Made by a program: the position numbers and the translations under genes
Notes under the pieces: model-generated
What the model was told of the DNA's origin: nothing
What the model saw: only the letters and a program-made list of their open reading frames with translations
The model's database searches: none
Shown here: positions 36,219 to 45,326 of the stretch, in pieces
How positions within the stretch are numbered: position 1 is the stretch's first letter
Layout of the letters: the number at the start of each line of letters is the position of its first letter
NCBI RefSeq assembly: GCF_003244315.1
Contig: NZ_QKWH01000016.1
Span: 1 to 57,857 of the forward strand
Source of the DNA: Xylanimonas oleitrophica
GTDB lineage: Bacteria; Actinomycetota; Actinomycetes; Actinomycetales; Cellulomonadaceae
Reading direction: 5' to 3'
DNA: 57,857 nt

Positions 36219-37936
36219 TGTCCACGACCACGACAGACGCGCCGGGCACCCGCCCGGCGATGACGCACCGAGAGGTCCTCGAAGCCCTCTCGGGCATCAT
36301 CCTCGGCATGTTCGTCGCCCTCCTGGCGGCGACCATCACCTCCACCTCGATGCCCCGCATCGTCAGCGACCTCGGCGGGTCGCAGCACTCCTACACCTGG
36401 GTGGTCACCGCGACGCTGCTCACCCAGACCGTCAGCACCCCGCTGTGGGGCAAGTTCGCCGACCTCGTCAACCGCAAGACGCTCATCCAGATCGCGCTGG
36501 TCATCACGGTGCTCTCGGCCGCCGCGGCAGGGTTCTCCCACAACATCGGCACCCTCATCGGCTTCCGCGCGGTACAGGGCATCGGCGCCGGTGGCCTCAT
36601 GGCCCTGGCCACCGTGCTCGTCTCCGACATCGTCTCCCCGCGCGAGCGCGGCCGGTACATGGGCCTCATGGGCGGCGTCATGGCCGTGTCCCAGGTGGGC
36701 GGCCCGCTCCTGGGCGGCGTCATCACCGACAGCTTCCTCGGCTGGCGCTGGAACTTCTTCGTCGGCATCCCGTTCGCCGTCGCGGCCATCGTGGTGCTCC
36801 AGCGCACCCTGCACCTGCCGGCCCGGCCCCGCCGCACCGTGAAGATCGACTACTGGGGCGCCGGGCTGATCTCCGTCGGCGTCTCGCTCCTGCTCCTGTG
36901 GGTCACCTTCGCGGGCAACGACTTCGCCTGGGGCTCGTGGCAGACGTACGCGATGGTCGGCGGCGCCGTCGTCGCCCTGGTCGCCGCCGTGCTCGTCGAG
37001 CGCGCGGTGGACGAGCCGATCATCCCGCTGCACCTGTTCCGCAACCGCACGTTCGTGCTGGCCGTGATCGGCTCGATCGCCGTGGGCGTGGCCATGTTCG
37101 GCACCGCCGTGTTCCTCTCGCAGTACCTGCAGCTCTCGCGCGGCAAGACGCCCACCGAGTCCGGCCTGCTGACCATCCCCATGGTGGTGGGCACCATGCT
37201 CGCCGGTGTGGTGCTCGGCCGGATCATCTCCAAGACCGGCCGCTACAAGGCGATCATGGTGGGCGGCGGCGTCGTGCTCATCGCCTCGCTGCTCGGCATG
37301 TCCACCATCGACTCGCACACGAGCTTCTGGCTCATCGGCACCTACCTGTTCGGCCTCGGCCTGTCGGTCGGTGCGCTCATGCAGAACCTGGTGCTCGCCA
37401 CGCAGAACACGCTCGACGTCCAGGAGATGGGCGCCGGCACCTCGGCGGTCGCGTTCTTCCGCTCGCTCGGCGGCGCCATCGGCGTCTCCGCGCTGGGGGC
37501 CGTGCTCGCCAACCGCGTCAAGACCGACATCACTGACGGCCTGAGCCGGCTCGGGGTCCCCGCTGACGCGCTCGGCGGCTCCGGCGCCAGCGCCGTCCCC
37601 GACCTGTCCCAGGTGCCCACACCCGTCCGCACGGTCATCGAGGACGCCTACGCCCACGGCATCGCGGAGATCTTCCTCATCGCCGTGCCGATGGCCGTCA
37701 TCGCCCTGGTCGCCGTGGTCTTCCTCAAGGAGATCCCGCTGGGCCAGCGCTCCGGCGTCGAGCAGATGCTCGAGCAGGAGGCGCGCCAGCGCGCCGAGAC
37801 GGCCGTCGCCGCCGGCGCCGACACGGTGGGCGGCCAGATCGAGGCCGTCCGCAGCGCCGAGGAGGAGAGCACCGAGGAGAGCGCGGACGACGCCGACGCC
37901 GCAGAGGCGGCCGAGGAGCCGGCCGCCCGCCGCTGA
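36218..37936 (+). CDS. DHA2 family (EmrB/QacA-type) multidrug MFS exporter
   Basis: This 572-residue, 14-helix proton antiporter has family motif WVVTATLLTQTVSTPLWGKF (helix 2-3), the motif C region GPLLGGVITD and LWVTFAGNDFAWGSW in the extra central pair. The last 60 residues are a cytoplasmic acidic tail rich in Glu, Ala and Asp. It is coupled to marR and ends in a strong terminator. It probably exports amphipathic drugs; the ligand is unknown. Confidence 0.92.
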   Translation: MSTTTTDAPGTRPAMTHREVLEALSGIILGMFVALLAATITSTSMPRIVSDLGGSQHSYTWVVTATLLTQTVSTPLWGKFADLVNRKTLIQIALVITVLSAAAAGFSHNIGTLIGFRAVQGIGAGGLMALATVLVSDIVSPRERGRYMGLMGGVMAVSQVGGPLLGGVITDSFLGWRWNFFVGIPFAVAAIVVLQRTLHLPARPRRTVKIDYWGAGLISVGVSLLLLWVTFAGNDFAWGSWQTYAMVGGAVVALVAAVLVERAVDEPIIPLHLFRNRTFVLAVIGSIAVGVAMFGTAVFLSQYLQLSRGKTPTESGLLTIPMVVGTMLAGVVLGRIISKTGRYKAIMVGGGVVLIASLLGMSTIDSHTSFWLIGTYLFGLGLSVGALMQNLVLATQNTLDVQEMGAGTSAVAFFRSLGGAIGVSALGAVLANRVKTDITDGLSRLGVPADALGGSGASAVPDLSQVPTPVRTVIEDAYAHGIAEIFLIAVPMAVIALVAVVFLKEIPLGQRSGVEQMLEQEARQRAETAVAAGADTVGGQIEAVRSAEEESTEESADDADAAEAAEEPAARR

Positions 37937-37950
37937 GCCTCCCTCTCCCC

Positions 37951-37993
37951 GACGACGCCGGGGCGCCCCGCACCGGAGCGCCCCGGCGTCGTC
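37951..37993 (+). terminator. Terminator after marR-efflux operon
   Basis: Perfect 16-base arms (37951-37966 and 37978-37993) with an 11-base loop. Confidence 0.85.
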
Positions 37994-38099
37994 GCATCCC
38001 CACGCCGCCGCCTGCCCGCACACCGGCCCGCGCGAGCCCGCACGCCACGGGCGAACGCCCGAAACCGGCGTCGGCGCACCAGGAGGGGCCAGGACACGC

Positions 38100-38105
38100 C
38101 ATGAT
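38100..38105 (+). promoter_or_regulatory. -10 element of a leaderless promoter (second marR)
   Basis: CATGAT is followed by 6 bases and ATG at 38112. Confidence 0.38.
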
Positions 38106-38111
38106 GGGGCC

Positions 38112-38603
38112 ATGGTTCCGCCCACCGACACGCCCCAGTCGCCGCCCGACCCCTCGAGCGACCCCTTCGGCGCCCTCGAACGCGAGCTCCGGCTGCTCGT
38201 GCGTCGAGCACAGTCGGCGGCGGCGCAGACCGCCAGGCGGGTGCACCCCGAGCTCGAGGCGAGCGCCTACCCGCTCCTGGCGCACATCGACTCCAACCCC
38301 GGCACGCGCGGGTCCGACCTCGCCGCCCACTTCGGCGTCGGCCGGGCCACCGTCTCCCGCCAGCTCTCCCGGCTGGAGCAGCTCGGCCTGATCCAGCGCG
38401 AGGTGGACCCGGACGACACCCGGGGCCAGCTCATCACGCTCACCCAGGAGGGGCAGAACCGGTTCGCCGAGGCCCGCGACGGGCGCGTCGAGGCGTTCCG
38501 GCACGCGCTGGCGGAGTGGGACGAGGCCGACGTCGCCCAGCTCGCGTCGCTGCTGCACCGCTACTCGGAGGACTTCGTGCGCTGGCGCGACTCGCACCAG
38601 TGA
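38112..38603 (+). CDS. MarR family transcriptional regulator
   Basis: This 163-residue winged-helix protein has LAAHFGVGRATVSRQLSRLE as the recognition helix (about 75-94) and a wing with DPDDTRGQLITLT. The first 20 residues are Pro/Asp-rich and disordered. It stands alone between two terminators, so its target is not evident from context. No strong palindrome is seen directly upstream. Confidence 0.88.
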   Translation: MVPPTDTPQSPPDPSSDPFGALERELRLLVRRAQSAAAQTARRVHPELEASAYPLLAHIDSNPGTRGSDLAAHFGVGRATVSRQLSRLEQLGLIQREVDPDDTRGQLITLTQEGQNRFAEARDGRVEAFRHALAEWDEADVAQLASLLHRYSEDFVRWRDSHQ

Positions 38604-38634
38604 CGCACCAGTGATCCGAGCGTGACCCGGACGT

Positions 38635-38672
38635 GACAGGGCCCCGGCGGGATCACCCGCCGGGGCCCTGTC
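38635..38672. terminator. Bidirectional terminator between marR and msrB
   Basis: Perfect 17-base arms (38635-38651 and 38656-38672) with an ATCA loop, between convergent genes. Confidence 0.88.
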
Positions 38673-38682
38673 GTGCCACGAC

Positions 38683-39093
38683 TCAGTCGTCCAGCGGCTC
38701 GAACGTCAGGCTGACCGAGTTCATGCAGTAGCGGTCGCCGGTCGGCGTCTGGGGCGCGTCGTCGAACACGTGGCCCAGGTGCGACCCGCACCGCGCGCAC
38801 CGCACCTCCGTGCGGACCATGCCGTGGCTGCGGTCCTCCAGCAGCTCCACGCGGTCACCGGCGAGCGGGCTGTAGAAGCTCGGCCACCCGCAGTGGGCGT
38901 CGAACTTGGTGTCCGAGCGGAACAGCTCGTTGCCGCACGCGCGGCACCGGTACACGCCCGTGCGGCGCTCCTCCAGGAGCTCACCGGTCCAGGGCCGCTC
39001 GGTGCCGGCGAGCCGCAGCACCGCGAACTCCGTGGGGTCGAGCTCGACCTTCCACTCCTCGTCGGACTTGGTCACCTCGTACTGCTTGGTCAT
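38683..39093 (-). CDS. msrB: Peptide-methionine (R)-S-oxide reductase
   Basis: This 136-residue MsrB reduces the R epimer of methionine sulfoxide in oxidised proteins. Two zinc-binding CxxC pairs (Cys50/53 and Cys99/102), a Cys68 in AHCGWPSFY, and the catalytic Cys123 in RYCMNS are all present. The ATG overlaps the stop of the upstream RNA helicase (ATGA), so both are co-transcribed, possibly as a stress pair. Confidence 0.95.
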   Translation of the reverse strand: MTKQYEVTKSDEEWKVELDPTEFAVLRLAGTERPWTGELLEERRTGVYRCRACGNELFRSDTKFDAHCGWPSFYSPLAGDRVELLEDRSHGMVRTEVRCARCGSHLGHVFDDAPQTPTGDRYCMNSVSLTFEPLDD

Positions 39094-40481
39094 GCTGCAC
39101 CTCCGCCGTGCGCAACGGGACGGCCGCCGCCGGTGTTCCCGCCACCGCCGTTGCCGCGGCCCCGGCCGCGCGAGCCGCGGCGACGGCGTCGGGCGGCACC
39201 CGAGCCGGCCTCCGCGGTGGTGCTCGCGGAAGGCTGCGGCGCAGGCGCACCGGCCGGGCGGCCGGACTTCTTCGCCGTCGTCTGCGGGCGACCCTGCTGC
39301 TGGACGGGGCGCGGCGCCACCGGAGCGGCCACCTGACCCACCAGCGCGCTCACGGTGGCGTCGCCAGGGGCGACGGCGCGCGGCTGGGCGGTGATCCGCG
39401 CCTTGCGGGTCAGCGCCGCCACGTCACCCTTCTGCTCCGGCAGCATCAGGGTGACGACGTCGCCGCCGGTGCCGGCCCGGGCCGTGCGGCCTGAGCGGTG
39501 CAGGTACGCCTTGTGCTCGGCCGGCGGGTCCACGTGCACCACGAGCTCGACGTCGTCGACGTGGATGCCGCGGGCCGCGATGTCGGTCGCCACCAGCACG
39601 CGCACCTCCCCCGAGGAGAACGCGGCGAGGTTGCGCTCGCGGGCCCCCTGGCCGAGGTTGCCGTGCAGGTCCACGGCGGGCACACCGGCCGTGGTGAGCT
39701 GCTTGGCCAGCTTCTTGGCCTGGTGCTTGGTGCGGGTGAACAGCACGCGACGGCCGGTTCCCGAGGCGAGCTGGTGCACCACGTCGCGCTTGGCGGCGGC
39801 GTCGGCCACCGCGAGCACGTGGTGGGTCATCTTGGGCGGCGGCGCCGCGGCCTCGTCGACCGAGTGCGTCACCGGCTGGTGCATGTACCGCTTGACCAGC
39901 ACGTCGACGCCGTTGTCCAGCGTCGCCGAGAACAGCAGGCGCTGGCTGCGCTGAGGCGTGCGGTCCAGGATGCGCTTGACACCCGGCAGGAACCCGAGGT
40001 CGGCCATGTGGTCGGCCTCGTCCAGCACGGTGACCTCGACGTCGTCGAGGCTGAGCAGCTTCTGGTTCAGCAGGTCCTCGAGGCGGCCGGGGCACGCGAT
40101 GAGGACGTCGACGCCGGCGTCGAGCGCCGCGACCTGGCGCGACTGCGCGACCCCGCCGAACACCGTCGTCGTGCGCAGACCCATCGCCTGCGCGAGGGGC
40201 GCCGTCGTCGCGTCGATCTGGCTGGCCAGCTCACGCGTCGGAGCCAGGATCAGGGCGCGCGGGCGGCGCGCCTTCCGGCGGCCGCCGGCCAGGCGGACGA
40301 CGACGGGCAGGGCGAACGCGACCGTCTTGCCGGAACCGGTGCGGCCGCGGCCGAGCACGTCCTTGCCGGCCAGCGAGTCGGGCAGCGAGGCCGCCTGGAT
40401 GGGGAACGGGGTAGTGATGCCGCGCTCCGCGAGGGAGGCGACGACAGGGGTGGGCAGGCCGAGATCGGCGAAGGTGGTCAT
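39090..40481 (-). CDS. DEAD-box RNA helicase
   Basis: This 463-residue RhlE-like ATP-dependent RNA helicase shows the Q motif ([12 protein letters not shown]), motif I GRTGSGKT (46-53), DEAD at 154-157, SAT at 185-187 and motif [12 protein letters not shown]. The C-terminal 75 residues are a basic, Arg/Gly-rich tail ([18 protein letters not shown]) likely to bind RNA. AAAGG precedes the ATG. A -10-like GACACT (complement of 40613-40618) would give a leader of about 125 bases, typical of cold-inducible helicase genes. Confidence 0.92.
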   Translation of the reverse strand: MTTFADLGLPTPVVASLAERGITTPFPIQAASLPDSLAGKDVLGRGRTGSGKTVAFALPVVVRLAGGRRKARRPRALILAPTRELASQIDATTAPLAQAMGLRTTTVFGGVAQSRQVAALDAGVDVLIACPGRLEDLLNQKLLSLDDVEVTVLDEADHMADLGFLPGVKRILDRTPQRSQRLLFSATLDNGVDVLVKRYMHQPVTHSVDEAAAPPPKMTHHVLAVADAAAKRDVVHQLASGTGRRVLFTRTKHQAKKLAKQLTTAGVPAVDLHGNLGQGARERNLAAFSSGEVRVLVATDIAARGIHVDDVELVVHVDPPAEHKAYLHRSGRTARAGTGGDVVTLMLPEQKGDVAALTRKARITAQPRAVAPGDATVSALVGQVAAPVAPRPVQQQGRPQTTAKKSGRPAGAPAPQPSASTTAEAGSGAARRRRRGSRGRGRGNGGGGNTGGGRPVAHGGGAA

Positions 40482-40497
40482 GATGCCTTTCGGGCGC

Positions 40498-40513
40498 GGC
40501 GCCGGGCGGCGCC
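40498..40513 (-). promoter_or_regulatory. Leader hairpin before the RNA helicase ribosome-binding site
   Basis: GGCGCC at 40498-40503 and 40508-40513 pair across a four-base loop, directly upstream of the AAAGG and ATG on the minus strand. It could modulate translation with temperature or by the helicase itself. Confidence 0.35.
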
Positions 40514-40669
40514 GTCAGCTGGGGCCCGCGTCGGGGCCGGTCGGGTTCGCCGCACGATCTGGGGCGATCACCACGACGTCGGGGCGCGCGTGGTCGCGCA
40601 GCCCTCACGACCAGTGTCTCATGCCTCGGCCGGAGAGGTCGGGACGCGGTACAGCGGCGGTGTGGTTGC

Positions 40670-41413
40670 ATGGCCGCCGTGGACCTCGTGAGCAGCGCGG
40701 GCGACGTGCTCGCCCGGATCTGGCAGGCAGCGACCACCCCCGTGCCCGCGCCGGAGCAGTCGGTGGTGCTGGCGACGGGCCTGGTCGCGTTCGCCGTGGT
40801 GCTCGTCTCCCCCGTGTGGAGGGTGGCCCGCCACGTCGTCACGATCGCGCACGAGGGGGCGCACGCGCTGGTGGCCACGCTGACCGGGCGCCGGCTGGAC
40901 GCCATCCGCCTGCACTCCGACACCTCGGGGCTGACGGTCTCGGCGGGGCGCCCGCGCGGGTTCGGGATGATCGCCACCGCCTTCGCCGGGTACGTCGGGC
41001 CGGGACTGGTGGGGCTGGGCGCCGCGTGGCTGCTGCGCCACGGCTACGCCGTCGGGCTGCTGTGGCTGCTGGTGGTGCTGCTGGCGCTGCTGCTGCTCAA
41101 GATCCGCAACCTGTTCGGCCTGTGGTCGGTGCTGGTCGCGGGCGTGGCGCTCGTCGCCGTCTCCTGGTGGCTGGACGAGCCGACGCAGTCGGCGGTGGCG
41201 TACGCGGTGACATGGTTCCTGCTGCTCGGGTCGGTGCGGCCGGTGCTCGAGCTCCAGGCGCAGCGCGCCCGGCGGGCCGCGCGCCAGTCGGACGCCGACC
41301 AGCTCGCCCGGCTGACCGGGCTGCCCGGCATCCTCTGGGTGCTGCTCTTCCTGGTGGTCACCCTGGGCTCGCTGGTGCTCGGGGCGTCCTGGATCGTGGG
41401 CCCGGTGGCCTGA
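40670..41413 (+). CDS. M50B-like membrane metallopeptidase family protein
   Basis: This 247-residue membrane protein has five or six helices and a zinc-type AHEGAHAL motif (His-Glu-x-x-His, near residues 63-67) at the end of helix 1-2, typical of the M50B-like family common in actinobacteria. The classic second motif of site-2 proteases (NxxPxxxLDGG) is absent, so proteolysis is uncertain. ATG at 40670 is used; GTG at 40679 is an alternative. It is divergent from the RNA helicase. Confidence 0.82.
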   Translation: MAAVDLVSSAGDVLARIWQAATTPVPAPEQSVVLATGLVAFAVVLVSPVWRVARHVVTIAHEGAHALVATLTGRRLDAIRLHSDTSGLTVSAGRPRGFGMIATAFAGYVGPGLVGLGAAWLLRHGYAVGLLWLLVVLLALLLLKIRNLFGLWSVLVAGVALVAVSWWLDEPTQSAVAYAVTWFLLLGSVRPVLELQAQRARRAARQSDADQLARLTGLPGILWVLLFLVVTLGSLVLGASWIVGPVA

Positions 41414-41484
41414 CAGCCGCTCGCCCCGGGCGTCGCCCCGGGCGCAGGGACCGCGCAGGGCAGGGACCGGGCAGGAACGACGAC

Positions 41485-41515
41485 GGCCGCGACACCTCCG
41501 AGGAGGGCCGCGGCC
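41485..41515. terminator. Probable terminator between M50-like and HesB-like genes
   Basis: Seven-base outer arms (41485-41491 and 41509-41515) and five-base inner arms (41495-41499 and 41502-41506), separated by a small internal loop, between convergent genes. Confidence 0.5.
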
Positions 41516-41531
41516 GCCGGTCGCGAGATCT

Positions 41532-41816
41532 TCAGGCCTGCGGGGTCAGCACGAACCCGGGGCCCTGGGCGGCCGGGTCGGTGTCGAGGGTGAGCGCGTC
41601 CAGGGCGGGCGCGGCGTCCTTCTCGACGAACACGTGCGTGGCACCGGCCTCGTCGACCACCTGGTCGTCGGGCAGCGGCGCGGGTACGAGCGCGAGCTCG
41701 AAGTTGCCGGGCTGGCCGGCGGACTGGGCGATGCGGAGACCACCCTCGGACGGGACGCCAGCCTGCTGGGCCAGGTCCTCGACAGCCGTGCGGGCGTTGT
41801 CGGTCACGGTGAGCAC
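41532..41816 (-). CDS. HesB/IscA-like fold protein lacking cysteines
   Basis: This 94-residue protein resembles actinobacterial proteins annotated as Fe-S assembly protein HesB (VTDNARTAVEDLAQQAG, GGLRIAQ, THVFVEKDAAPALD). However it contains no cysteine, while true A-type carriers need three to hold a cluster. It therefore cannot act as a standard Fe-S carrier and may have another binding role. GTG at 41816 is chosen because AGAGGAG precedes it at good spacing; the frame extends upstream without support. Confidence 0.78.
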   Translation of the reverse strand: MLTVTDNARTAVEDLAQQAGVPSEGGLRIAQSAGQPGNFELALVPAPLPDDQVVDEAGATHVFVEKDAAPALDALTLDTDPAAQGPGFVLTPQA

Positions 41817-42030
41817 GCTGAGCTCCTCTCGTCGGTTCTTGCGGGCACTGTCCACCGAATCAAGATGGTCACGAGGTCGCAACGTTGAGACGCGATTGGG
41901 TGAATATCTCTCGGATGGCGAGACTCCGCGTGCGCTGAGTCACATCGGGTGATTAGGGTGCCCCGCCCGCACGCACCGGCTCTAGACACGGGTCGGTTCA
42001 GGTCCTGGCACCCCCTGCCGATGGGAGGGA

Positions 42031-42053
42031 CGCCGACGCGCCGTGCGTCGGCG
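42031..42053 (+). promoter_or_regulatory. Leader hairpin before the ChW/NlpC gene
   Basis: Perfect 9-base arms (CGCCGACGC at 42031-42039 and its complement at 42045-42053) lie 21 bases before the ATG at 42075. A -10-like TAGGGT at 41953-41958 would give a leader of about 110 bases. It is not a riboswitch I recognise. Confidence 0.35.
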
Positions 42054-42074
42054 ACCGACCCCCGGGACCGCCAG

Positions 42075-43601
42075 ATGGAAACCACGCCCCTCGCGCCGAC
42101 CGCGCGCCGGAGCCTGCCCGCAGCGCTGCTGGCCCTCGCCCTGGCCCTGGTGGGCCTCACCGCCGCGCCGCCCGCCGCCGCGAGCACACCTTCGGTCCGC
42201 TACGCCGCGCACGTGCAGGACGTCGGCTGGCAGGGCGAGGTGGCCGACGGCAGGACGGCCGGCACCAGCGGTCGCAGCCTCCGGGTCGAGGCGCTGAAGA
42301 TCCGGCTCGTGGGCGCCCCCGCCGGCAGCGGCGTCGTGTACTCCACCCACGTGCAGGACGTCGGCTGGCAGGCCGAGGTCGCCAGCGGTGCCGTGGCCGG
42401 CACCACCGGGCGCTCCCTGCGCGTCGAGGCGGTGCGCATCCGGCTGACGGGCCCCGTCGCCGCCACCCACGAGCTGCGCTACCGCGCCCACGTGCAGAAC
42501 GTCGGCTGGCAGGCCGAGGTCGCCAGCGGTGCCGTGGCCGGCACCAGCGGCCGCAGCCTGCGCGTCGAGGCCCTCGAGATCCGGCTCGTCCCCAAGCAGG
42601 CACCCACCGTCGCATACTCGGCCCACGTGCAGAACGTCGGCTGGCAGGGCGACGTCGTCGGCGGAGCCACCGCGGGCACCACCGGGCGCTCGCTGCGCGT
42701 CGAGGCGCTGCGCGCCCGGCTCGTCGGAGGCACCGAGAGCGGCTCCCTGACCTACACGGCGCACGTGCAGGACGTCGGCTGGCAGCCCCAGGTGCGCGAC
42801 GGCGCCGTGGCCGGCACCAGCGGGCGGGGGCTACGCGTCGAGGCCGTCCGGTTCGACCTCACGGGGGACATCGGCAGGGCCTGGGACGTCTGCTACCGGG
42901 TCCACGCCCAGAACTTCGGCTGGATGTCGTGGGCCTGCAACGGGCAGTCGGCGGGCACCCAGGGGTTCGGTTACCGCGTCGAGGCGGTGCAGGTCACCAT
43001 CGTGCCCGCCCGCTCGGTGATGCCCTCGGTCGGCGCCTACCGGGCCAAGGGCGCCGCCTACCAGACGCCGGGCGGCTACCTGCGCACGAGCGTGGCGGGA
43101 TTCCCCACCTCCACGCACAACGGTGCCATCCCGTACAGCGTCCCCACCCTGCTGGTCGACCGGTCCTCGACGCGGCTCGAGCACATCGAGGCGCTCGTGG
43201 CGCACTCGCGGCTCTACGAGGGCATCCCCTACGAGCGCGACTCGCGCCGGTCCAACGTCAACCAGCCCTGGAACGGCACCGACTGCTCGGGCCTGGTGGT
43301 CCAGTCGCTGCTCGCCGCAGGGCTCGACGTCCGCGGCAACGACGCCGGCAGCAGGGGCAGGTGGTACCGGTCGTCGCAGCAGCTCTACGACCGGCCCGGG
43401 CTGCTGCACGTGCCGCTCGCCCAGAGGCAGCGGGGTGACCTGGTGTTCTACCAGCAGAACGGCCGGATCTACCACGTCGCCGTCTACCTGGGCGACGGCA
43501 TGATGATGGAGGAGGACTCCACCTGGGGCGGCGGCGGGCGGATCACCAAGCTCCGCACCGGGGGTGGCCTGACCGCCGACGTCGTGCGGCCGTTCCCCTG
43601 A
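42075..43601 (+). CDS. Secreted NlpC/P60 hydrolase with six ChW repeats
   Basis: This 508-residue exported protein starts with a signal peptide (RRSLPAALLALALALVGL, Ala-Ala-Ala cleavage). Residues about 43-312 are six ChW (clostridial hydrophobic, Trp-containing) repeats of some 46 residues, each with HVQ(D/N)VGWQ and GRSLRVEA; the sixth is diverged. The C-terminal NlpC/P60 domain has Cys404 in GTDCSGLVVQ and His467 in YHVAVYLGDG. NlpC/P60 enzymes cut peptidoglycan stem peptides, and ChW repeats are thought to bind surfaces or glycans. ATG at 42075 is chosen for the signal peptide; the frame is open upstream. It is convergent with the OmpA gene after 16 bases. Confidence 0.88.
   Translation: METTPLAPTARRSLPAALLALALALVGLTAAPPAAASTPSVRYAAHVQDVGWQGEVADGRTAGTSGRSLRVEALKIRLVGAPAGSGVVYSTHVQDVGWQAEVASGAVAGTTGRSLRVEAVRIRLTGPVAATHELRYRAHVQNVGWQAEVASGAVAGTSGRSLRVEALEIRLVPKQAPTVAYSAHVQNVGWQGDVVGGATAGTTGRSLRVEALRARLVGGTESGSLTYTAHVQDVGWQPQVRDGAVAGTSGRGLRVEAVRFDLTGDIGRAWDVCYRVHAQNFGWMSWACNGQSAGTQGFGYRVEAVQVTIVPARSVMPSVGAYRAKGAAYQTPGGYLRTSVAGFPTSTHNGAIPYSVPTLLVDRSSTRLEHIEALVAHSRLYEGIPYERDSRRSNVNQPWNGTDCSGLVVQSLLAAGLDVRGNDAGSRGRWYRSSQQLYDRPGLLHVPLAQRQRGDLVFYQQNGRIYHVAVYLGDGMMMEEDSTWGGGGRITKLRTGGGLTADVVRPFP
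42201..43011 (+). repeat. Six tandem ChW-coding repeats
   Basis: A unit of about 138 bases recurs, each containing a near-identical cacgtgcag-gac/aac-gtcggctgg core, near 42209, 42349, 42488, 42626, 42764 and (diverged) 42902. Similarity is highest between units two and three, suggesting recent duplication or conversion. Confidence 0.8.
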
Positions 43602-43617
43602 CCTGCGCCGGGCGCCC

Positions 43618-45213
43618 TCAGCCCACCACGGGCACGTCGGTGAGCCGGAACGGCTTCGCGCCGAGCACGTCGTCGAGCTGCAGCGTCACCGTCTCGACGT
43701 CGCCCACGCTCGGGTACACCGCCACGAACCGGAGCGTCTGACCGCCGTCGACCCGCTGGAGCGTGTCCAGCTCGCCGAGCGTGTGCCACACCTCCTCCCC
43801 CTCGGGCCCCGTGCCCGCGAGGTAGTCGTACGGGTGCACCGCCGACGACCCGGCCATCAGGGTCAGCCCCAGCACGTGCCGCGGCACTGACGTGCCCTCG
43901 CCGCGGTAGGACCGGATGCCGCTCAGCGCCCCGGGGGCGATCGCCGAGTCCACCGCGTCGTCGAGCGCGGTGACGTCCAGGGTGACCAGCAGGGAGTCAC
44001 CGACCCGCTCGACCGCCGGCGCTGTGCACCGCCACCGCCGCACGCCGTCGATCTCCACGCCCAGGGTCCCCGTGGCCACCGGGCCCTCGAACTCCGGCAG
44101 CTCGCCCGCCGACCCCACCTGGGAGCCCGAGGCGGCGCCGGACGTCAGCGTGAGCACCACCCGGCGGTTGGCGGCACGGTTCTCCTCCGTCGTGTTGGGC
44201 ACCAGCGGCTGGGCCTCCCCGCGGCCCGACGGGCGCAGCTCGTAGCGGTCGGTGTCGATCAGACCGGCCAGCGCGTCCGCCACGGCCTGCGCCCGCCGTT
44301 CCGAGAGCACCTGGTTGGTCGCGGCGGCACCGACGTCGTCCGTGTGCCCCACGACCTCGACCACGCCGGGCGCACGGGTCGAGAGGCGCGCCGCAGCGGC
44401 CTCCACGACGGCGAGCGCCTCCGCGCCGAGGCTCGACGACCCGGAGTCGAACAGGACGTCGCCGCCCAGGTTGATCCGCACGTGCTCGGACGACTCCAGC
44501 ACGTCCACCGCCCCTGACAGCTCGCGGGTGAACGACTCGAGCCCGTGCACCGGGGCCTCGGCGACGGCCTCCAGGTCGATCGGCCGCACCCTGCCGCCTG
44601 CGGCCGGCGCGCCGTCGTCGCCCGTGGCGAGCACGGGGGCAGGGACCTCGCCGTCGACCACCGGCACGGCCTCCAGGTACGCGCCCGGCAGCATGACACC
44701 CATCGTGCCGGTGCCCTCGGCCGGCGCCGCGAACGCCCGCTGCACGCGCACGCCGGGCGCGGGCAGCCGGTACAGCTCCTGCGGCGACCCGACGACCTCC
44801 CCCTCCTGCGACCGCGCCTGGACGTGCACGTGCTTGGTGCGCAGGTCGGCGAGGCGGACGTACTCACCGCGCAGCTCGCTGCCGAACCTGCCGCCCAGAC
44901 GCACGTCCTCCTCGCCGTCGGGCACCAGGTCGTAGGTGAGCACCACGTGCTCACCGGCCCGCACCAGGGGATGGACGTCGACCGTCACCTCGGTGCCGCC
45001 CACGGTCAGCGGCACGCTCGCGACCACGTCCCCGGGCGCGGAGCGAACGGCCGCCTGCGCCGTCGTGCCGGAGCCGTCCTCGCCCGACGCCGGAGCGCCC
45101 GTGCACCCGCCGAGCAGCACCACCGCCAGGGCAGCCGCCAGCGGCCCGGCGGCACGGCGAGAGGTCCTGCGGGTCGCAGCAGCGCCGGTCAGAGGGTCGG
45201 AGAGCACGCGCAT
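43618..45213 (-). CDS. OmpA-domain lipoprotein
   Basis: This 531-residue exported lipoprotein has an Arg-rich signal (possibly Tat-like RRTSRRA) and lipobox LGGC with Cys37. Residues 50-240 are a beta-rich domain of unknown function. An OmpA-type peptidoglycan-binding domain follows at about 245-365 (DVLFDSGSSSLGAEALAVVE, GHTDDVGAAATNQVLSERRA, NRRVVLTL). A C-terminal beta domain comes last. It would tie the membrane to peptidoglycan. Its tail-to-tail position next to the ChW/NlpC gene suggests a shared surface theme. Confidence 0.85.
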   Translation of the reverse strand: MRVLSDPLTGAAATRRTSRRAAGPLAAALAVVLLGGCTGAPASGEDGSGTTAQAAVRSAPGDVVASVPLTVGGTEVTVDVHPLVRAGEHVVLTYDLVPDGEEDVRLGGRFGSELRGEYVRLADLRTKHVHVQARSQEGEVVGSPQELYRLPAPGVRVQRAFAAPAEGTGTMGVMLPGAYLEAVPVVDGEVPAPVLATGDDGAPAAGGRVRPIDLEAVAEAPVHGLESFTRELSGAVDVLESSEHVRINLGGDVLFDSGSSSLGAEALAVVEAAAARLSTRAPGVVEVVGHTDDVGAAATNQVLSERRAQAVADALAGLIDTDRYELRPSGRGEAQPLVPNTTEENRAANRRVVLTLTSGAASGSQVGSAGELPEFEGPVATGTLGVEIDGVRRWRCTAPAVERVGDSLLVTLDVTALDDAVDSAIAPGALSGIRSYRGEGTSVPRHVLGLTLMAGSSAVHPYDYLAGTGPEGEEVWHTLGELDTLQRVDGGQTLRFVAVYPSVGDVETVTLQLDDVLGAKPFRLTDVPVVG

Positions 45214-45326
45214 GGCCAGAGCATGCCGCAGGCGACGCGCCCGATCCAGAGGCGGCGGCGCCTCGCGCAGGTCCCGGCCGCCCGACCGCCCGGGACGCCT
45301 TCCCGCGTTCTCTGTGCCGGCGCGGC

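Noticed and set aside
41817-42074. Possible c-di-AMP (ydaO) riboswitch before the ChW/NlpC gene, as is common for actinobacterial cell-wall hydrolases.
   Set aside because: The conserved ydaO segments are not visible; only a simple hairpin is.
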